Positions 1 to 12,568 of a DNA stretch of 64,000 nucleotides are shown piece by piece (the first letter of the stretch is position 1; the number at the start of each line of letters is the position of its first letter). Under the pieces are notes generated by a model that saw only the letters and a list, made by a program, of their open reading frames with translations, was not told the origin of the DNA and did no database searches. The translations under genes and the position numbers were made by a program. This DNA is from Clitopilus passeckerianus (taxonomy: Eukaryota; Basidiomycota; Agaricomycetes; Agaricales; Entolomataceae). The stretch lies in assembly GCA_944990035.1 (NCBI GenBank), contig CALYLX010000137.1:1-64000 (forward strand). Reading direction: 5' to 3'.

Positions 1-1008
1 GCAATGAAAAATGACAGATTTGGATGTCGGTCGTGGGTACGTACCAAAAGAGGTGAACAACCTACACTAAAAGGAGAGGCGGCATCACGCCTGGCAAAGG
101 CAAAGCTGGTTTCGGTTTTGCTGGATTGCGAAATCAGCCAAGAGGAAGCTAATGAGGCTTGCTTGCCTTTTAAACCAGCCTGATGGAGGCTTGATGTGTG
201 GGAACACTAGGTGGTTCCCCGCCAAAAGTGCCTGATATCTTGTAACCTATAGAGCTCGTTCTACATAGCGTTTGGTCTTAGAGGTCAGTGAGAGAGTTCT
301 CGTAGACTAATAGAATGGCTGCTAGTTGTATATTTTTAAAATTCGCAAAGGGGTGTAAAAGGGCTAAATATTGCCTAAAAGGTCTTGCATGAGACATAGG
401 AGAATATAGAAATTTTGTAACATGAGAAAGAAAGATATCGAGAGTACTACAATTTCGTCCCTTACATCTGAGAAAGAAGCCTATGAAGAGATCTATACTT
501 TTCAAGCTTTTGGTCATCATTTGGCTGGGGATTCCTGGGTTTGACGGCACCGAGTCATTTAAAAATAGTAAGCTCACTAGATTACTTAAAAATTAAAGTA
601 GGATTTTCACTTGAATTCAGGGCATAGAGCAGTATAGCGAATACAAAGGGGTGGGTCACTTGTAGAAGGGGTGCATGCATCTACTCGCTTACATAATCTA
701 TCAAACCCGCGTCGGCCCCAACGGGGATTGCCCACTCCCACTAAATAAGAGCTAAACGATCTAAGCGCCCTGACACGTGACTTTTGACCGGCGTTAATTC
801 CCCTTGACCGGTCAAGACCATCCATCAATGGGGTCAGTCGAAGTTGACGTTGACTTTGTTTTGACGAGTTTGACGGGTCAAGCCAACACTGCCAATGTTG
901 ACCGTCCCTAGTAAGATTCCGATGTAGCAGCTTTGAGGGCGACAATTCAGGGGGACAAGATGGTAGACTTTCAAGCAAAATACTCAATATCAGATGCTAC
1001 ATGAAAAT
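1..1008. other. Intergenic stretch, no supported gene
   Basis: Two minus-strand open frames of about 100-126 codons exist here but match no family I know and have no splicing context, so I do not call them genes. The only structure is a dense cluster of TTGAC/GTCAA pentamers at 784-902, listed separately. The right part would hold the 3' flank of the PMT4 gene. Confidence 0.5.
784..902. repeat. Cluster of TTGAC/GTCAA pentamers
   Basis: TTGAC occurs at 784, 804, 844, 850, 861, 870 and 898, and its complement GTCAA at 811 and 877. The pair at 804-815 forms the perfect 12-base palindrome TTGACCGGTCAA. Nine copies in 119 bases is far above chance. It may be a degenerate simple repeat, a remnant of a transposon end, or a binding-site array; the sequence alone does not decide. 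Confidence 0.6.
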
Positions 1009-4000
1009 CTACACGGTACCAGGGAATAACTCTTGTGCTACTTTTTCCGCCTCGAGTTCGGCTTCCCCTATAGGGCCTGCAACCTTCTGCTGATCCGCTA
1101 TGCTTGTCGTTGCCTCAAGGATATCATCTGTGGCATGGTTATGGGATTCCGTAGCCGCGTCTTTGGATTGTTCGCCAGAACTTGGCTCCTCTGACGTGCC
1201 CTCATTTTGAGCTGATGCAACGCCCTCAGCTTCCACTGACTTGCTCTTATCCATAGCGGCATCCTTTTGAAATGCAAATACATCAACGCCCGGTTCGGCT
1301 TTCCCTTCTGCAATGACTGTTGTGTGCGTATCGGCAACTTCATGGTTGATGGCTGCCGCACCACCGGCACCCTGCTGAACTTGATCAGCAACGACAATCG
1401 GCGGACGGCCGTTGACGTCACCACCAACAGTCGTCGAGACTGGAGAGGGGAGGGCGTTGTCGCTTTGCTACCATAGAGACTATACTGTAAGAAAGAATCA
1501 GTGACAGGTAATTTTTTTATCAGAAACGGAAGCCACTCACGTTATCATAGAAATCATTGCTGGAAAATGTTTACTTAGTATGGACACGCAATCTAAGAAC
1601 AGAGAGACGCACCATGAAAAGTCCCATGTCCGTAGCCACTGCGAACTGGTACACTCGGATTTTATCCAAGGGCTGCCGTAAGCAAGTGATGCGAAATGTC
1701 GGAAGTGCCATACAGCGAGAAGAATCAGGACTGCGGCAATCTGTAAACGGACCCTCAAGCGGAGGTTTGAGGTCACTAAATCAAATACAGTGCAGGACAA
1801 GAGGATAGCGAAGTAGAGAGCGGGAAATAGTGGTGGAGGAAGAGTTGACGGGTCATGATAAAGAACGGGAAGTAGTGCATTGCCCATCCAACAAACAGGA
1901 AGCCGCAAATTGTATCGTATTTGACGACCTTGGCTATAAGAGGTGGTTAACGAAAGAGACGAATACAATTGTGTGCCAATACTCACTGTTGTTGAAATCT
2001 TTGTACCCTCGCTGTGCTCGAAGAACCATGAAACCCCGGGTCGCACAATACACAACTACTGCGAAGCTGCTGAGCCACCAAACCATGGGATTGCCCGTCA
2101 AGTAGATCTGGCGATGATCTTTGACCCAGAAATTCTGTTCAAAATTATCAGTCTCATTTAGTCATCAGACTGCAGAGGATTCAGTCGAACTTACGATACC
2201 GCGACGTAGAGTGGGCCACGCCTGGGGCCGAGAATCAAAGGTGTGTCGATCGGTGAGTCCATTGTTGGTCGTCCACATAACAGACTGGAGTTCAAGGAAT
2301 TTGGAGAAGAAACCGGGGAGTTTATAGTTAACTTTGGGCGCATCGGGAGACACTGGAATGATATAAGTCGCCAATAGCCCATCAATGATCTCAGTAGGCA
2401 ACAGACGTACAAGCTTCATGAGTAGATGTTTCAATGTACCAGAGAGAATTGGCTCGGACGGCATTCTGGTTGCAGGTAACCTCTTGCTGTTCAAAACCCC
2501 AGTCCGGCAATTTGACTTTGTGCGAGAACAGGTAACAGCCTTTAAGTGGATGCTTCAACCTGAAGACGGTTCGAAGGGTCCTAAGACGCTTTGCAGACTC
2601 CTTGTCTCTCCTGTCTCCTCGTTCGATTTCCACGATCCAATCATCGTTGGCATCGCCTGGAAAGCCCGGTTCACCATAAGCCGATACCTCATTCTGGAAG
2701 TCCACGTCGGAGATGGGTGGCCTAAAATCGTGCGAGTGGAGGTGTCTTTCGGTGGAAACATGCCGCAACTTGATTCTGGATCCAGTCGTGAGGAATGAAA
2801 GCGGTGATTGGCTGATGTCTTGGTGGAGGTCGCTTGCGTTGTAGATGCGCCAGTCGTTGTTTGCGTCCCGGTGGGGATACAACGTGATTTGTTGCTCTGC
2901 GAAAAGGAAAACATAAGGATAAGTTTACTGCAAGGAGGAAGGCACAAACGTTTACTGCCGCCAGGATAAACATGGGGGTGAGAGTGAAGGTAACCTCCTT
3001 GAGTATTGACATGACGGATGGTAACAACGGAGCCGACACCAGTATCTGGAGTCGCCAGGTTAGAATAACTGAGGAGATTGCGAATCGGATATAGACGTAC
3101 CAGCAAATGTGTCAGCCATACCCCTTCCGCCCAAAGTGTGCTGGAATTCGGAGCTCATGAAGCCATCGCCGTCACCTGAATTCTCAAGGATGAGGAAGTG
3201 GATTTGGAACATTGCCATGTAGAACACGAGGGGTATCGCAATCAGGCAAATGGCACGGGCGATGAAATGCCTAACGAAAAGGCGAGGAGGGACCCGGAGG
3301 TCGCCCAATAGGTTCCAAAGCTGATGCAACGTGCTGAGGCCGACGGTCGCAATCGTGAAGAGACCGACCCATTTGCAGCTGACAACAGCTCCAAGAGAGA
3401 GGCCGGTTAGTGATAACCAAGTCCACCATGAAGGGGTAAAGGGTTGATGCTTGTCCTCGTTGCAGAAGCCACACCACAAGAATACAGTGAGGGCGGTAAA
3501 GAATATGAGAGGCGAATCCAGAAGGATGTGCCTTGACTGAGTAATCAGGCCATTTTCGAAGGTGATAAAGAGCGATGCGAGGAGAGCCGTTGTCGCTCGG
3601 CACTCCAGTGCGCGAAGAGTGAGGTAGGCGAGAGGAACAGTCGCAACACCCATTAGAGCGGGTACCATTCGCATGGCGACATATGGGACGTGTTCGTAGG
3701 TTCTTAAACGGGCATAAGGATTGCATTTACCCTTTAAGATATGAACCAGACTTACTTTCCGATGTCTTTGAAGTCAAACTGGCCGTCATATCCAAAGATA
3801 AAGGCAGCAAGGGTAATCAAGAGCTTAGCCAGAGGTGGGTGCACATCCACGAAATACTGAGTTTTGATATATTTCGACGCAAATTTGCCAAAGTGAACCT
3901 CGTCAAAGCTAGGAGTCGTTGAGAATGAGGTTCAAACTGGTAGACGAGTGCACTTACACAACACTGTCTGGTTTAGATAGGCGAAAGAGGCGAACCCCTG

Positions 4001-4310
4001 CAGCCAACAGAATGATACCAAACAACAATTTCCATTCCCCACTCGTAATGTTGAGACCCCCGGAAGCAAAATGCTTCATTCTTCCTGGACCAAGGCCTTT
4101 AGACGCAGCGGCTCTTCGTGCGTCGGCATCGAGGTGGTCCTCGCGTGGGTGAGGAAATCTTTGTGATGTAGGGGCTTTGTCGAAGCCTGGCGGAGAGACG
4201 GTGGCCGCCGCACTCTGACGTGAGCAGACATAGAATATACGATAGAGAAAGAGAACAAGAAACGGGGAATAGAGGGAACGAAAGGGCACGGTAAGTGTTG
4301 CCGCCGTCAA
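1009..4310 (-). CDS. PMT4: Dolichyl-phosphate-mannose--protein O-mannosyltransferase, PMT4 subfamily (frame broken once)
   Basis: ER membrane enzyme that transfers mannose from dolichyl-phosphate mannose to Ser/Thr of secretory and wall proteins. Seen in the spliced minus-strand reading: a first membrane segment, the luminal motifs [15 protein letters not shown] and [10 protein letters not shown], membrane region with [32 protein letters not shown] repeats ([40 protein letters not shown]), then the C-terminal membrane block with [33 protein letters not shown] and [12 protein letters not shown], ending TWDFSCNDF. These motifs fit PMT4 better than PMT1 or PMT2. A hydrophilic tail of about 140 residues follows. 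One base is missing in the GGG at 1822-1824, between HHYF and PALYF, so the conserved reading changes frame there. The last intron could use either of two acceptors; the downstream one keeps the tail open. The start is uncertain: 4310 is the first in-frame ATG. Confidence 0.9.
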
Positions 4311-4511
4311 GGCAGACGTGTAAGTATTGGATTGCCTAATTCAGCCAATCACTGCGCATTGCCGCCCTTGTGCACCGCCACATTTCTGCGAACATGGTCA
4401 AACTATGAGAAAGTTTGCAGTACTCGACGTTTCAAATCCTCGAAAGAATGTGGTGATAAACGATATGAATAGCTTGGTTGAATTACTATCTATTACATGT
4501 AATCAGTCCAT

Positions 4512-6515
4512 TCAAACTGCCTCTCTCCTTCGGGGGGTAGCACGCAAGATATCGTCAACTCTGAAATAACATCGGAAAATTAGCTCGCACTTTTCGAGGC
4601 GTCAAGAGACTCACCGGATAATCATCTCTGCTGCCTCGCTAGCACTCGATACAACCTGCCTCTTCAACTTGAAGCTTTCTGTAATACCTAACTGTTTCAT
4701 AGAACCAATGGATCCCTCTTCCATATCTGAAGAAAATATTGACATCAACTTCTTGTCCTCCAAAGAAAGGGAGAGGCAACTCACCAAGGCCTGCATCAGA
4801 GTGTCCTTCGTAATGGGCTGCCCTTAGTCTTGTGACGAGATCGGAGGAATCGTAACCCGCATTATCAGCAAGTATAATGGGGATTTGCCGCAAAGCTCGG
4901 GCGAACGCTTCAGTGGCCATCGCCTTCTTGCCTTTAATCTTTCGTGCCTCTTCCTCAATAGCACAGCTCATCAGCATCTCCGAACAACCTCCACCTAGAA
5001 CTGTTCGTGTCTCCTTGACCGTCTGAGATAGCACCGACAACGCGTCGTGTAATGAGCGTTCCGCTTCGTCCACCATCTGGTTCGTAGATCCACGCAAGAC
5101 AACCGTGCAAGCTTCTCCTGCAGCGACACCAGAGAACTTGATGAGCTGCCAAAGGTACTGTCAGCATCACTGAGTTCCCGTTGACAGGATTGCTTACCTT
5201 GTCTTCACCGATCATGACCTCCTCGATGAGTTCACAGTGCCCAAGGTTAACGAGATCAGGCCTGTCGAAGGTGCTCACAATCTCACCCCCTGTCACCAAG
5301 GCAAGCCGTTCGACACCCTCGAAGTCCGCGTGCTCGATAACCAAGATGCCCTTCTCAGCTAGTAATGATTCCGGATAGTTGTAGATCAACTGCCGGTTGA
5401 CAAAAACATTGATTCCATGAGCTGCAATGGCGTCAACCTTGGCTTTCATTTTTCCTGAAGAATGAATCTTAAGACGAAAGCGACTTGAGTTTTATGCGAG
5501 TACGTACCCTCTCTGCCCGTTCCAGTTCAGCCAGCTTGCCGGTTCCATCGACCTTCACTCTGGCTCCAAAGACTTTGATCTTATCCGTATCCATAGCTTT
5601 GTAAACGCGTCAGCAGAAGATTAAATGAGGTCCAAATAGCACGTACAAGTGTTAGCAATTAGGATCTTTGCATTTTCCAACCGTTTGGGTGAGTTCACTG
5701 CGATTGTCTTGTCAAGGATGAAACCTTCATCAAGGTAGGAGTCGGTGAGCTTTCCGCCAACTTTCTTGATTATCTGGATATGTTCCAGGTCTACTGAGCC
5801 CTATAACGATAGCCGAGCTGAGCAAATATATCATCGTGCCATCGGTGGTGAAACTACCTTGAGCCTCAACACAGCGTCCACTGCCAGATTTGCAAAGTAA
5901 TCCTTGTCCTGAGATAGAACTTTTGATGAAAGCGTTGTCCGTGCAATGTTAAAGAGGTCTTGACGGAATGCATGGGGATTTGAGCTGAATCAAGATTAGG
6001 CTGGTGTAAGTTTGGGACAGGATGAAGGAGCCTTACAAATTGTCTACCGCAGCCTTCTCCAAGGCTTTTAGCGCAGTTTCGCTGGCAATTCGATAACCCT
6101 CCACGATGGTCTGTGGATGTATCTTCTGCGCAATCAATTTTTCCGCCTCCTCAGCAGCTCTGCGGCTAGGACAGTCACAGAGGTCGTCCCATCGCCGACT
6201 TCGTCATCCTGGACTTTGGAGATGTTGACAAGTATTTTGCAGCTGCATTGTCGAGCTGTATGGCCTTGAGAATGGTTGCTCCGTCGTTCGTCACGTTGAT
6301 ATCGCCTGTCGACCCCGACTGAAGAATTTTGTTCATGCCTTTCGGCCCAAGTGTAGATTTCACGAGATCACCAAGGGCCAACGCGCCCACGAACGAGGAA
6401 AGACGCGCATTTTCAGCCTTCTCTTCAGTGGCCTGCCCCACTGTTAGTTATTGTCCATATTCCCCTGTCTTTGAGCTTTTCTGCACACCTGTTCTCCAAA
6501 GATCTGCATCGACAT
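4512..6515 (-). CDS. CCT2: T-complex protein 1 subunit beta (CCT2)
   Basis: Subunit of the cytosolic TRiC/CCT chaperonin that folds actin, tubulin and other proteins using ATP. The first exon reads MSMQIFGEQ and joins [14 protein letters not shown], matching the usual beta-subunit start. Chaperonin motifs follow: [25 protein letters not shown], and [20 protein letters not shown] (nucleotide-binding and catalytic Asp region). Further on are [16 protein letters not shown], the beta-specific [30 protein letters not shown], and [17 protein letters not shown]. The last exon begins after an intron at about 4565-4615 and ends with a short basic tail. Length is normal for the family. The minus-strand order PMT4, CCT2, KGD2 is head to tail with gaps of about 170-200 bases and no sign of functional linkage. 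Confidence 0.95.
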
Positions 6516-6683
6516 TTTGGCAGACGCGAAAGAAATGTGTGCTCAATCAGATTTCCCACGTTCAAGATATAGCCTGTCCATGCTCCATTCCCGATCACTT
6601 TCCGACCGCAAGCTATGGGAAGCAGTAAATTGTAATTAAATAGGGTACGGTATTGATTAGTGTATGCACAGGAGTTCGATTGT

Positions 6684-8439
6684 CTAAGCCAGTAACATCT
6701 TCCGAGGGTCTTCGATATAATCGCGGATTTTCACTGCAGAACACCAGTCAATTTATCGTCAAAATAGCAAAAATATATCACATACCAAGGAATGTAACAG
6801 CTTCACGGCCATCCAACAGTCGGTGATCATACGTTAAAGCAACGACCATGATTGGGCGGATGACAATCTGGCCGTTGACGACGACAGGACGTTCCTTGAT
6901 TGAATGCATGCCTAGAGCAGGTTCAGCGCGATGCGCCTGGTGTAGCACGGGTTCACTCACCAAGGACGGCCGCTTGAGGCAAATTGATAATGGGTGTACC
7001 GTATAGTGAGCCAAAGACGCCGCCGTTGGAACTATAGATTTACGGTGAGATGTGGCATGTAAGAAAACTAAGTTCAACCTTACATAGTGAAGGTGCCTCC
7101 AGCCATATCCTCAAGGGTGAGTTTACCGTCTCGTGCCTATAGGAATTCCATGTTAGCTACCGATATGTATGTGCATAGAGGAAATATCTGCGAACCTTCT
7201 TGCCGAGGGCAGCAATTTCCCTCTCGATATCGACGAAATTCATGGTTTCAGCATTGCGGACGACGGGAGTAACGAGTCCTTTAGGCGTGGCAACTGCAAC
7301 ACTAAGGTCCACGTAGTCTCGGTAGACGATCTCGTCTCCTTCGATGGAGGCGTTCGCAACAGGAATTTCTTTCAGAGCAAGGGTAGCCGCCTTGGCAAAT
7401 GCACTCATGAAGCCCAGCTTGACATCATGAGTCTTTAGCACCTCATCCTTGTATTTCTTGCGCATCTCCATGAGTGAGGACATATCAATCTCGTTGAAGG
7501 TGGTGAGCGAAGCAGCGGAGTTCTGGGACTCCTTGAGGCGCTCAGCAATACGGAGGCGCATTCGGTTCATCTTGACCTAACAAAAAATGAGCAAAAATCT
7601 TGGAAGTATATATTGGATTATGCTTACCCTCGTCTCGCCGCGGCTACCAGCGACCGGTGTCGGTTTAGGCTTATCCTTGTCTTCCTTCTTTTTGTCAGAA
7701 GCCTTGGAATCTTTCTTACTCTCCTTAGCGGGCTGCTCTGACGACGTCTGCTTGTCCTTTGTCACAGGTTTTACAGCGTCAGTTTGCTTATCTTGTTCCG
7801 TGGGTGCTGGGGAGGGAGGAAGCTTCTTGTCGACTTGTTGGTCGGCAGGCTCTGAAGCATCCTTGGGCTTGGAAGGGGAGGACTCTTCGGCCGCTCCAAA
7901 CTCGATCACAAAGAGGTCCTGGCCAACTGTAACGGTGGATTCTTCCTCGACGAGGATCTTGACAATTTTGCCGGCTTGTGGGGCATTAACCGATACGTCA
8001 ATCTTGTTTGATGGTCAGAGAAAAATAGAGTGGATGCTCCGGATAGCATGTACCTTGTCGGTCTCGATAGTGGCAATCTCCTCGTCAGCTGCAACAGAAT
8101 CACCAACTTGTTTTGACCATGACTTGAGAGTCCCTTCGGTGATGGACTCTGCCATTTGAGGGACCTTTATGGTCTCGGCTACATACGTAATAAGGTCAAA
8201 AGAAGGCTGTAAGTGGATTACAAGCTTGACATGCCTTGCAGAAGCCTGGTCGAGTGAAATTGGGCGGCTCTGATGTTCGAGCGAGATAACTCCCTACAAG
8301 AGGATACCCTGAGTTCATTAAATTTGGGTGACATAACCACGACGACATACCAGGCTTTTGCAAGACTAGGAGCCGTAGCATTGCGTGAAGCCAAGAAAGC
8401 CTTGCCACGAGCAACAGCAATGATACGTTTTGAAAGCAT
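6684..8439 (-). CDS. KGD2: Dihydrolipoamide succinyltransferase, E2 of 2-oxoglutarate dehydrogenase
   Basis: Mitochondrial TCA-cycle enzyme that moves the succinyl group from the lipoyl arm to CoA. Seen: a basic, Ser/Arg-rich presequence (starting [13 protein letters not shown]), a lipoyl domain with [12 protein letters not shown] and the lipoylated lysine in [12 protein letters not shown], a long Lys/Pro/Asp/Ser-rich linker at about 7590-7890, then the catalytic domain with [41 protein letters not shown] text and the active-site [16 protein letters not shown]. It ends [13 protein letters not shown]. No separate E1/E3-binding domain is obvious, as is usual for the succinyltransferase type. 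The intron at 8179-8234 has a GC donor (CAAG/GCATGT); splicing it joins the presequence to [12 protein letters not shown] in frame. It faces the CLIP-170 gene, only about 145 bases away, so the promoter is probably shared. Confidence 0.95.
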
Positions 8440-8583
8440 TGGAAAAAAAAGGGAATGAACGGCGTTGGCAACTGTAATACTCTGAAGCTCCGGGGACCAC
8501 TCCGCCCTAAGGACTCCGAGGTGGATACACAACGCCAAACAACCTCTATTGGACCAACGCGAGAGGCACGTGATGCTTTAACG

Positions 8584-11500
8584 ATGTCGTCGACAACGCC
8601 TGCTAAAGCGCGAAGCTCGGGGATTCCTGGCCCAAGTCGCGTTACTGGCATTCCAACGCCAGGAAGATCTCGTTCATCGTCTAGTACAATCACCCCACAA
8701 CCACCAGAAGATGTCGATTACATGACAAGGGCTCTCGCCGATGCCATCAAAGCTAATGACCCAGCACACCACCAATCTACAGCTCCTTCAATTGCAAATC
8801 TCTCGCCACCTTCTCTATCCGGTCGCCGCTCTGCAGCTGGTAGATCTGTCTCAGTGGCCTCAACAGCATCCTCTGTATCTTCCGCGTATGCCAGAGAACG
8901 AGCCAAAACGCCGGTGTCCGCTCGTCCACTCAGTCGATCTTCAAGCAGACAATCAGATGTCTTCTCTAAACCCAGACCCAAGGCATTCGACATTGGAGAT
9001 AACGTCTGGATTGAATCTCTGGGTTTTGAGGGTGTGTTGCGATACCTCGGTGAAATTGATGGAAAACCAGGTCAATGGGCTGGGGTTGAGTTGAGTGGTG
9101 GATTTGCAGGCAAGGGCAAAAACAATGGGACAGTAAGCGGGTAAGCATTAAAAATGCCTTCTGAAAGTCCAACACTCACTCATTCACTCCATGCTTCTTC
9201 CTGAATATACAGGAAGCAATACTTTTCCTGCCCAGAGACATGTGGCGTATTCGTCTCTGCCTTGAAACTATCCCCTGCTACTGTGGGGTCGACCACAGCG
9301 GCTGCGACGAGGCCAACTTCTGTGACGACACGAAATGGACGCGTTACCCCTGCAAATTCAAGTGGACAGCTTGGTCCCACCACACTATTCGGCTCTCGTC
9401 CCTCCCTCTCCAACGGCAGAATTACGCCTTCTACAAGTACGAGTACAAGTGGAAGACTTTCACCCTCCATATCCACCAGCTCTTTTGGCCGAATCACGCC
9501 AGGCCTCACTCCATCCGCACGATCAGGTCCAAAATTAACCAAGTCCCTTTCCCAGTCCGAGTCCCCGTTCCTCGCAGACAAGATTACTGCCGGTTCGAGA
9601 GCGTCAAAATACATGGGTTTGACGGCGAAACAACTAGGCTCCCGACCACCCGTCCCTCAAAGTCCCACTCGCCGCAGCTTAGGCTCCGCCAGCCCAATTC
9701 GCCCTTCTTCAGTCACTTCCAGATCAGTCGAATCACCGACCTTACCGCCCGCATCGCCCTTCGGCACTCCCAAGCTAGGCCTATCCAGTAGACCTTCTAT
9801 CGGGAAAGGGATGCCATTAAGCCCAACCAAAGGTAGAGCATCATTGAATACACCAAGAGCTCGTGTTCCAAGTGGTGTTGCGATGCCTCCCCCTGCTTCA
9901 CCCATGTCCGCCCGTTCTGCATCCATGGATCATCACAGGAGCAGCCACTCCATTGACAGCGACCACAGTTTCGAGCGAGGACTCATCAGCTCTGACAGCC
10001 CCCTGTTCTCAACAAGTCGGCCACCTTCCTCCGCAGCGAGGCGTTCCCTGGCAGAAGCCGACTCGGTCATGCTTGAACAACTTCGCTCGCGTATCCAAGC
10101 TTTGGAATACGACAACGAGCGTTTACGCAATCTAGGAGAAACTGCTGACAGCTCTCAACCCAAGGCCGAGGATCTCGAGGCCGCCAGGAAAGAGCGTGAT
10201 GAAGCAGTAAGCCGCATCACTGAACTGCAAGCCTCGCTCGAGGCTGCCGAGACCCGTTTGAAAAGTCAAGAAGTCGACGCGGCAAACTCGGCAACTAGCC
10301 ACAAGGAGGCTGTTGCTTCCCTACAGTCGGAGAAGGCGGCGATTGAGCAAACAATGGACTTTTTGCAGCAGAAGCTAGTCGAACAAACCCAGCTGATTGC
10401 AGGACTGGAAAGCAGAGCAAAGGAACACGAGACCATCAGCCAGGATGCTGAATCTCGAGTTAAAACCAAGGAGGCGGAGGTCGACGCAGTCAGCAACAAA
10501 CTACAGGCGCTATCTACAGAATACCAGAATGAGCGTACCGAGTTGCTAACCCAAGTTGACGAACTCAGGCATGCTGGTCAGGTACGTGTGTAGAAGCAAG
10601 GCGTCGTTCTTGAAACTTACGCCAACGCGGATAGGAAACGATTGCTTTGTATGAAGAACGGCTCAATGCATCTGACAGCCAACGCTTCGAGCTCGAATCT
10701 CGAATCTCAACCCTAGAAGCCAGCCTCGCTGCCGCCCAAGCCAACTCTTCTGATCTGCCGCCAGCACCTACACAGGAGGCATCTCGGCAGCTGAGATCGA
10801 CAACGAAAATCTACGCGAGCAGGTTGTGCACTTGCAACGCCAGATATCGAACTTAGAGGATCAACTCGAAGACGCTCAAGCCGCCTCGATGAAGGAAGAG
10901 GATGCGTTTAGGGAGAGGATGCAGCGCCTGCGAGAGAAGGAGGAGTCCATGAAGCAGGAGTTGAGCGAAGGGAAGAGGGAAGCAGAGAGGATGAGCAAGT
11001 CTGAAGCGCGGGCTCTTTCTCGACTAGAGGAGAACGAAGAGGCTCTACGCGAGAGCACCATTACCCTGGAAAATGCCCGAGCAGAGGTAGAAAACCTCCG
11101 GTCTGAACTGGCAGTGCGTGTCAGAGTTGCTTGTTCATGGTCCCAATTAGCCTGACATTCTATACAGAACCTGGACAGCCTGGTTGTCAACCGAAATGGC
11201 GGGGACCTCTACTCCAGAGTTGCAGAACTTGCAGACCGCGCATCCAAGGATCAAACTAGATACGAGAAGGAGCTCACAGAACTGAAGGAGGCGCTTGAGC
11301 AAGCACGACGTGGCGGAGCAAATCCCGAGGAGATTTCAATACTCAGAGAGGAGAATTATAAGGTCGGCGTCATTGGAAAACCTTGCATTTTCCTACTGAA
11401 GTCGCCATGTCCAGCTCCGCAACTCTGTATCAGATTACGACGAGCGGGTGGCTGCTCTCACTGAACAACTCGAAGAACGCTCACACGAACTGGAGAGCAT

Positions 11501-12568
11501 GCGAAAGAAGGGGAACCGAGAGGTTCCAATCCACAACGGTATTGACATAAACAAGCCACCGCACTCTCCTACCAGGGCAGAGTCCTCCACAAACCGGGAA
11601 GAGATTACAGGACTCAAGTGCGTACTTCGCTTGGTATGCAAGCAAACACACGTCCCTGATGATTTCGTTAGGCACATTGTACAAGAACTTCAGAAGGAGA
11701 ACTCTGCTTTGACACAACGCATCAAGATTTTGGAATCAGAAAACCAACTTCTGAAGTCGGAAGCTGACCAGCTGCGACAGGTGAGGATAGCCTCGGATAG
11801 TATCCTTGCAGGAACTTATGCATGACACAGGAGGTTCAGAATCTGGAGGATAATCTGGACAAGAGCCTAGCTGAGGCGGAAGCGGAAGAAACGGAGCAAA
11901 GGAGCGTCACTGATGATTCGCCCAGAAAGCTGAAGGAGCAACGGTCGCGTCTGGAGGTGAGGAAGCAAGCCTGGACCTTGTTATGTTTTCTGAATTCTTG
12001 TCAGGTTGAACGGGATCAACTACAGAAGCGACTGACGGAAGCGGAGATGAAGAGTGCGAGGACCATCCATGACGTACGTATGAACATTGGACGTTGCCGA
12101 CAATGTTCCTGACGATGTTTCCAGTTGAACAAGGAGATTAGCGAGCTTGAGGCATTGATTGAATCTAAGGTGAGAGTCACTCTCCGTTACTTTTTGTGTG
12201 TGTGATTCTGACAAGTTTGGGTACAGATATACCGCGAAGTATGTGCATTCATCAGACGACCTAGGCTATAACTAACACTTGATTGATGACAGGATGAACT
12301 CGAGCAAGAGGTAGAACGCCTCAAAGACAAACTCGCTCGCCACAAGAGATCTAAAGGCAGCACTGACACTATAGACGCACGACGAGCGAGCAAGAGTACC
12401 GCACCCGACGTTGTGGTGTGCGAGATCTGCGAACGACCCGGCCATGACATTTTCAATTGCGACGTTTTGAATAAACCGGATAAGGGAGTGGAGAATCTAT
12501 TCTGCGAAGATTGTGAAAGTTACGGACATCAAGCATCTGACTGTCCTTCCTCATTGGATGTATTTTGA
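8584..12568 (+). CDS. CLIP-170-like microtubule plus-end protein (CAP-Gly, coiled coil, zinc knuckles; frame broken once)
   Basis: Cytoskeletal linker expected to track growing microtubule ends, like Bik1 of yeast, Tip1 of fission yeast and animal CLIP-170. The N-terminus is Ser/Pro/Arg-rich. A CAP-Gly domain covers about residues 133-185 (GDNVWIESLGFEGVLRYLG, then GKNNG). After a second Ser/Pro-rich stretch comes a very long coiled coil. The C-terminus has two CCHC-type knuckles, CEICERPGHDIFNC and CEDCESYGHQASDC, the binding site for dynein/dynactin partners in the family. Many small introns occur in the coil, including a 12-base microexon at 12227-12238. One base appears to be missing near 10771-10780, where the frame ending APTQEAS must pass to AEIDNENLREQ. 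The start at 8584 was chosen because the longer frame runs into the shared promoter with KGD2. Confidence 0.88.

Noticed and set aside
607..987. Minus-strand 126-codon frame as a transposon fragment
   Set aside because: No reverse transcriptase, integrase or transposase motif; part of its sequence is the TTGAC repeat cluster.
9180..10499. Several open frames on the minus strand inside the CLIP-170-like gene
   Set aside because: They are mirror frames of Ser/Pro and Glu-rich coding sequence; the plus-strand CAP-Gly and zinc-knuckle reading explains the region.
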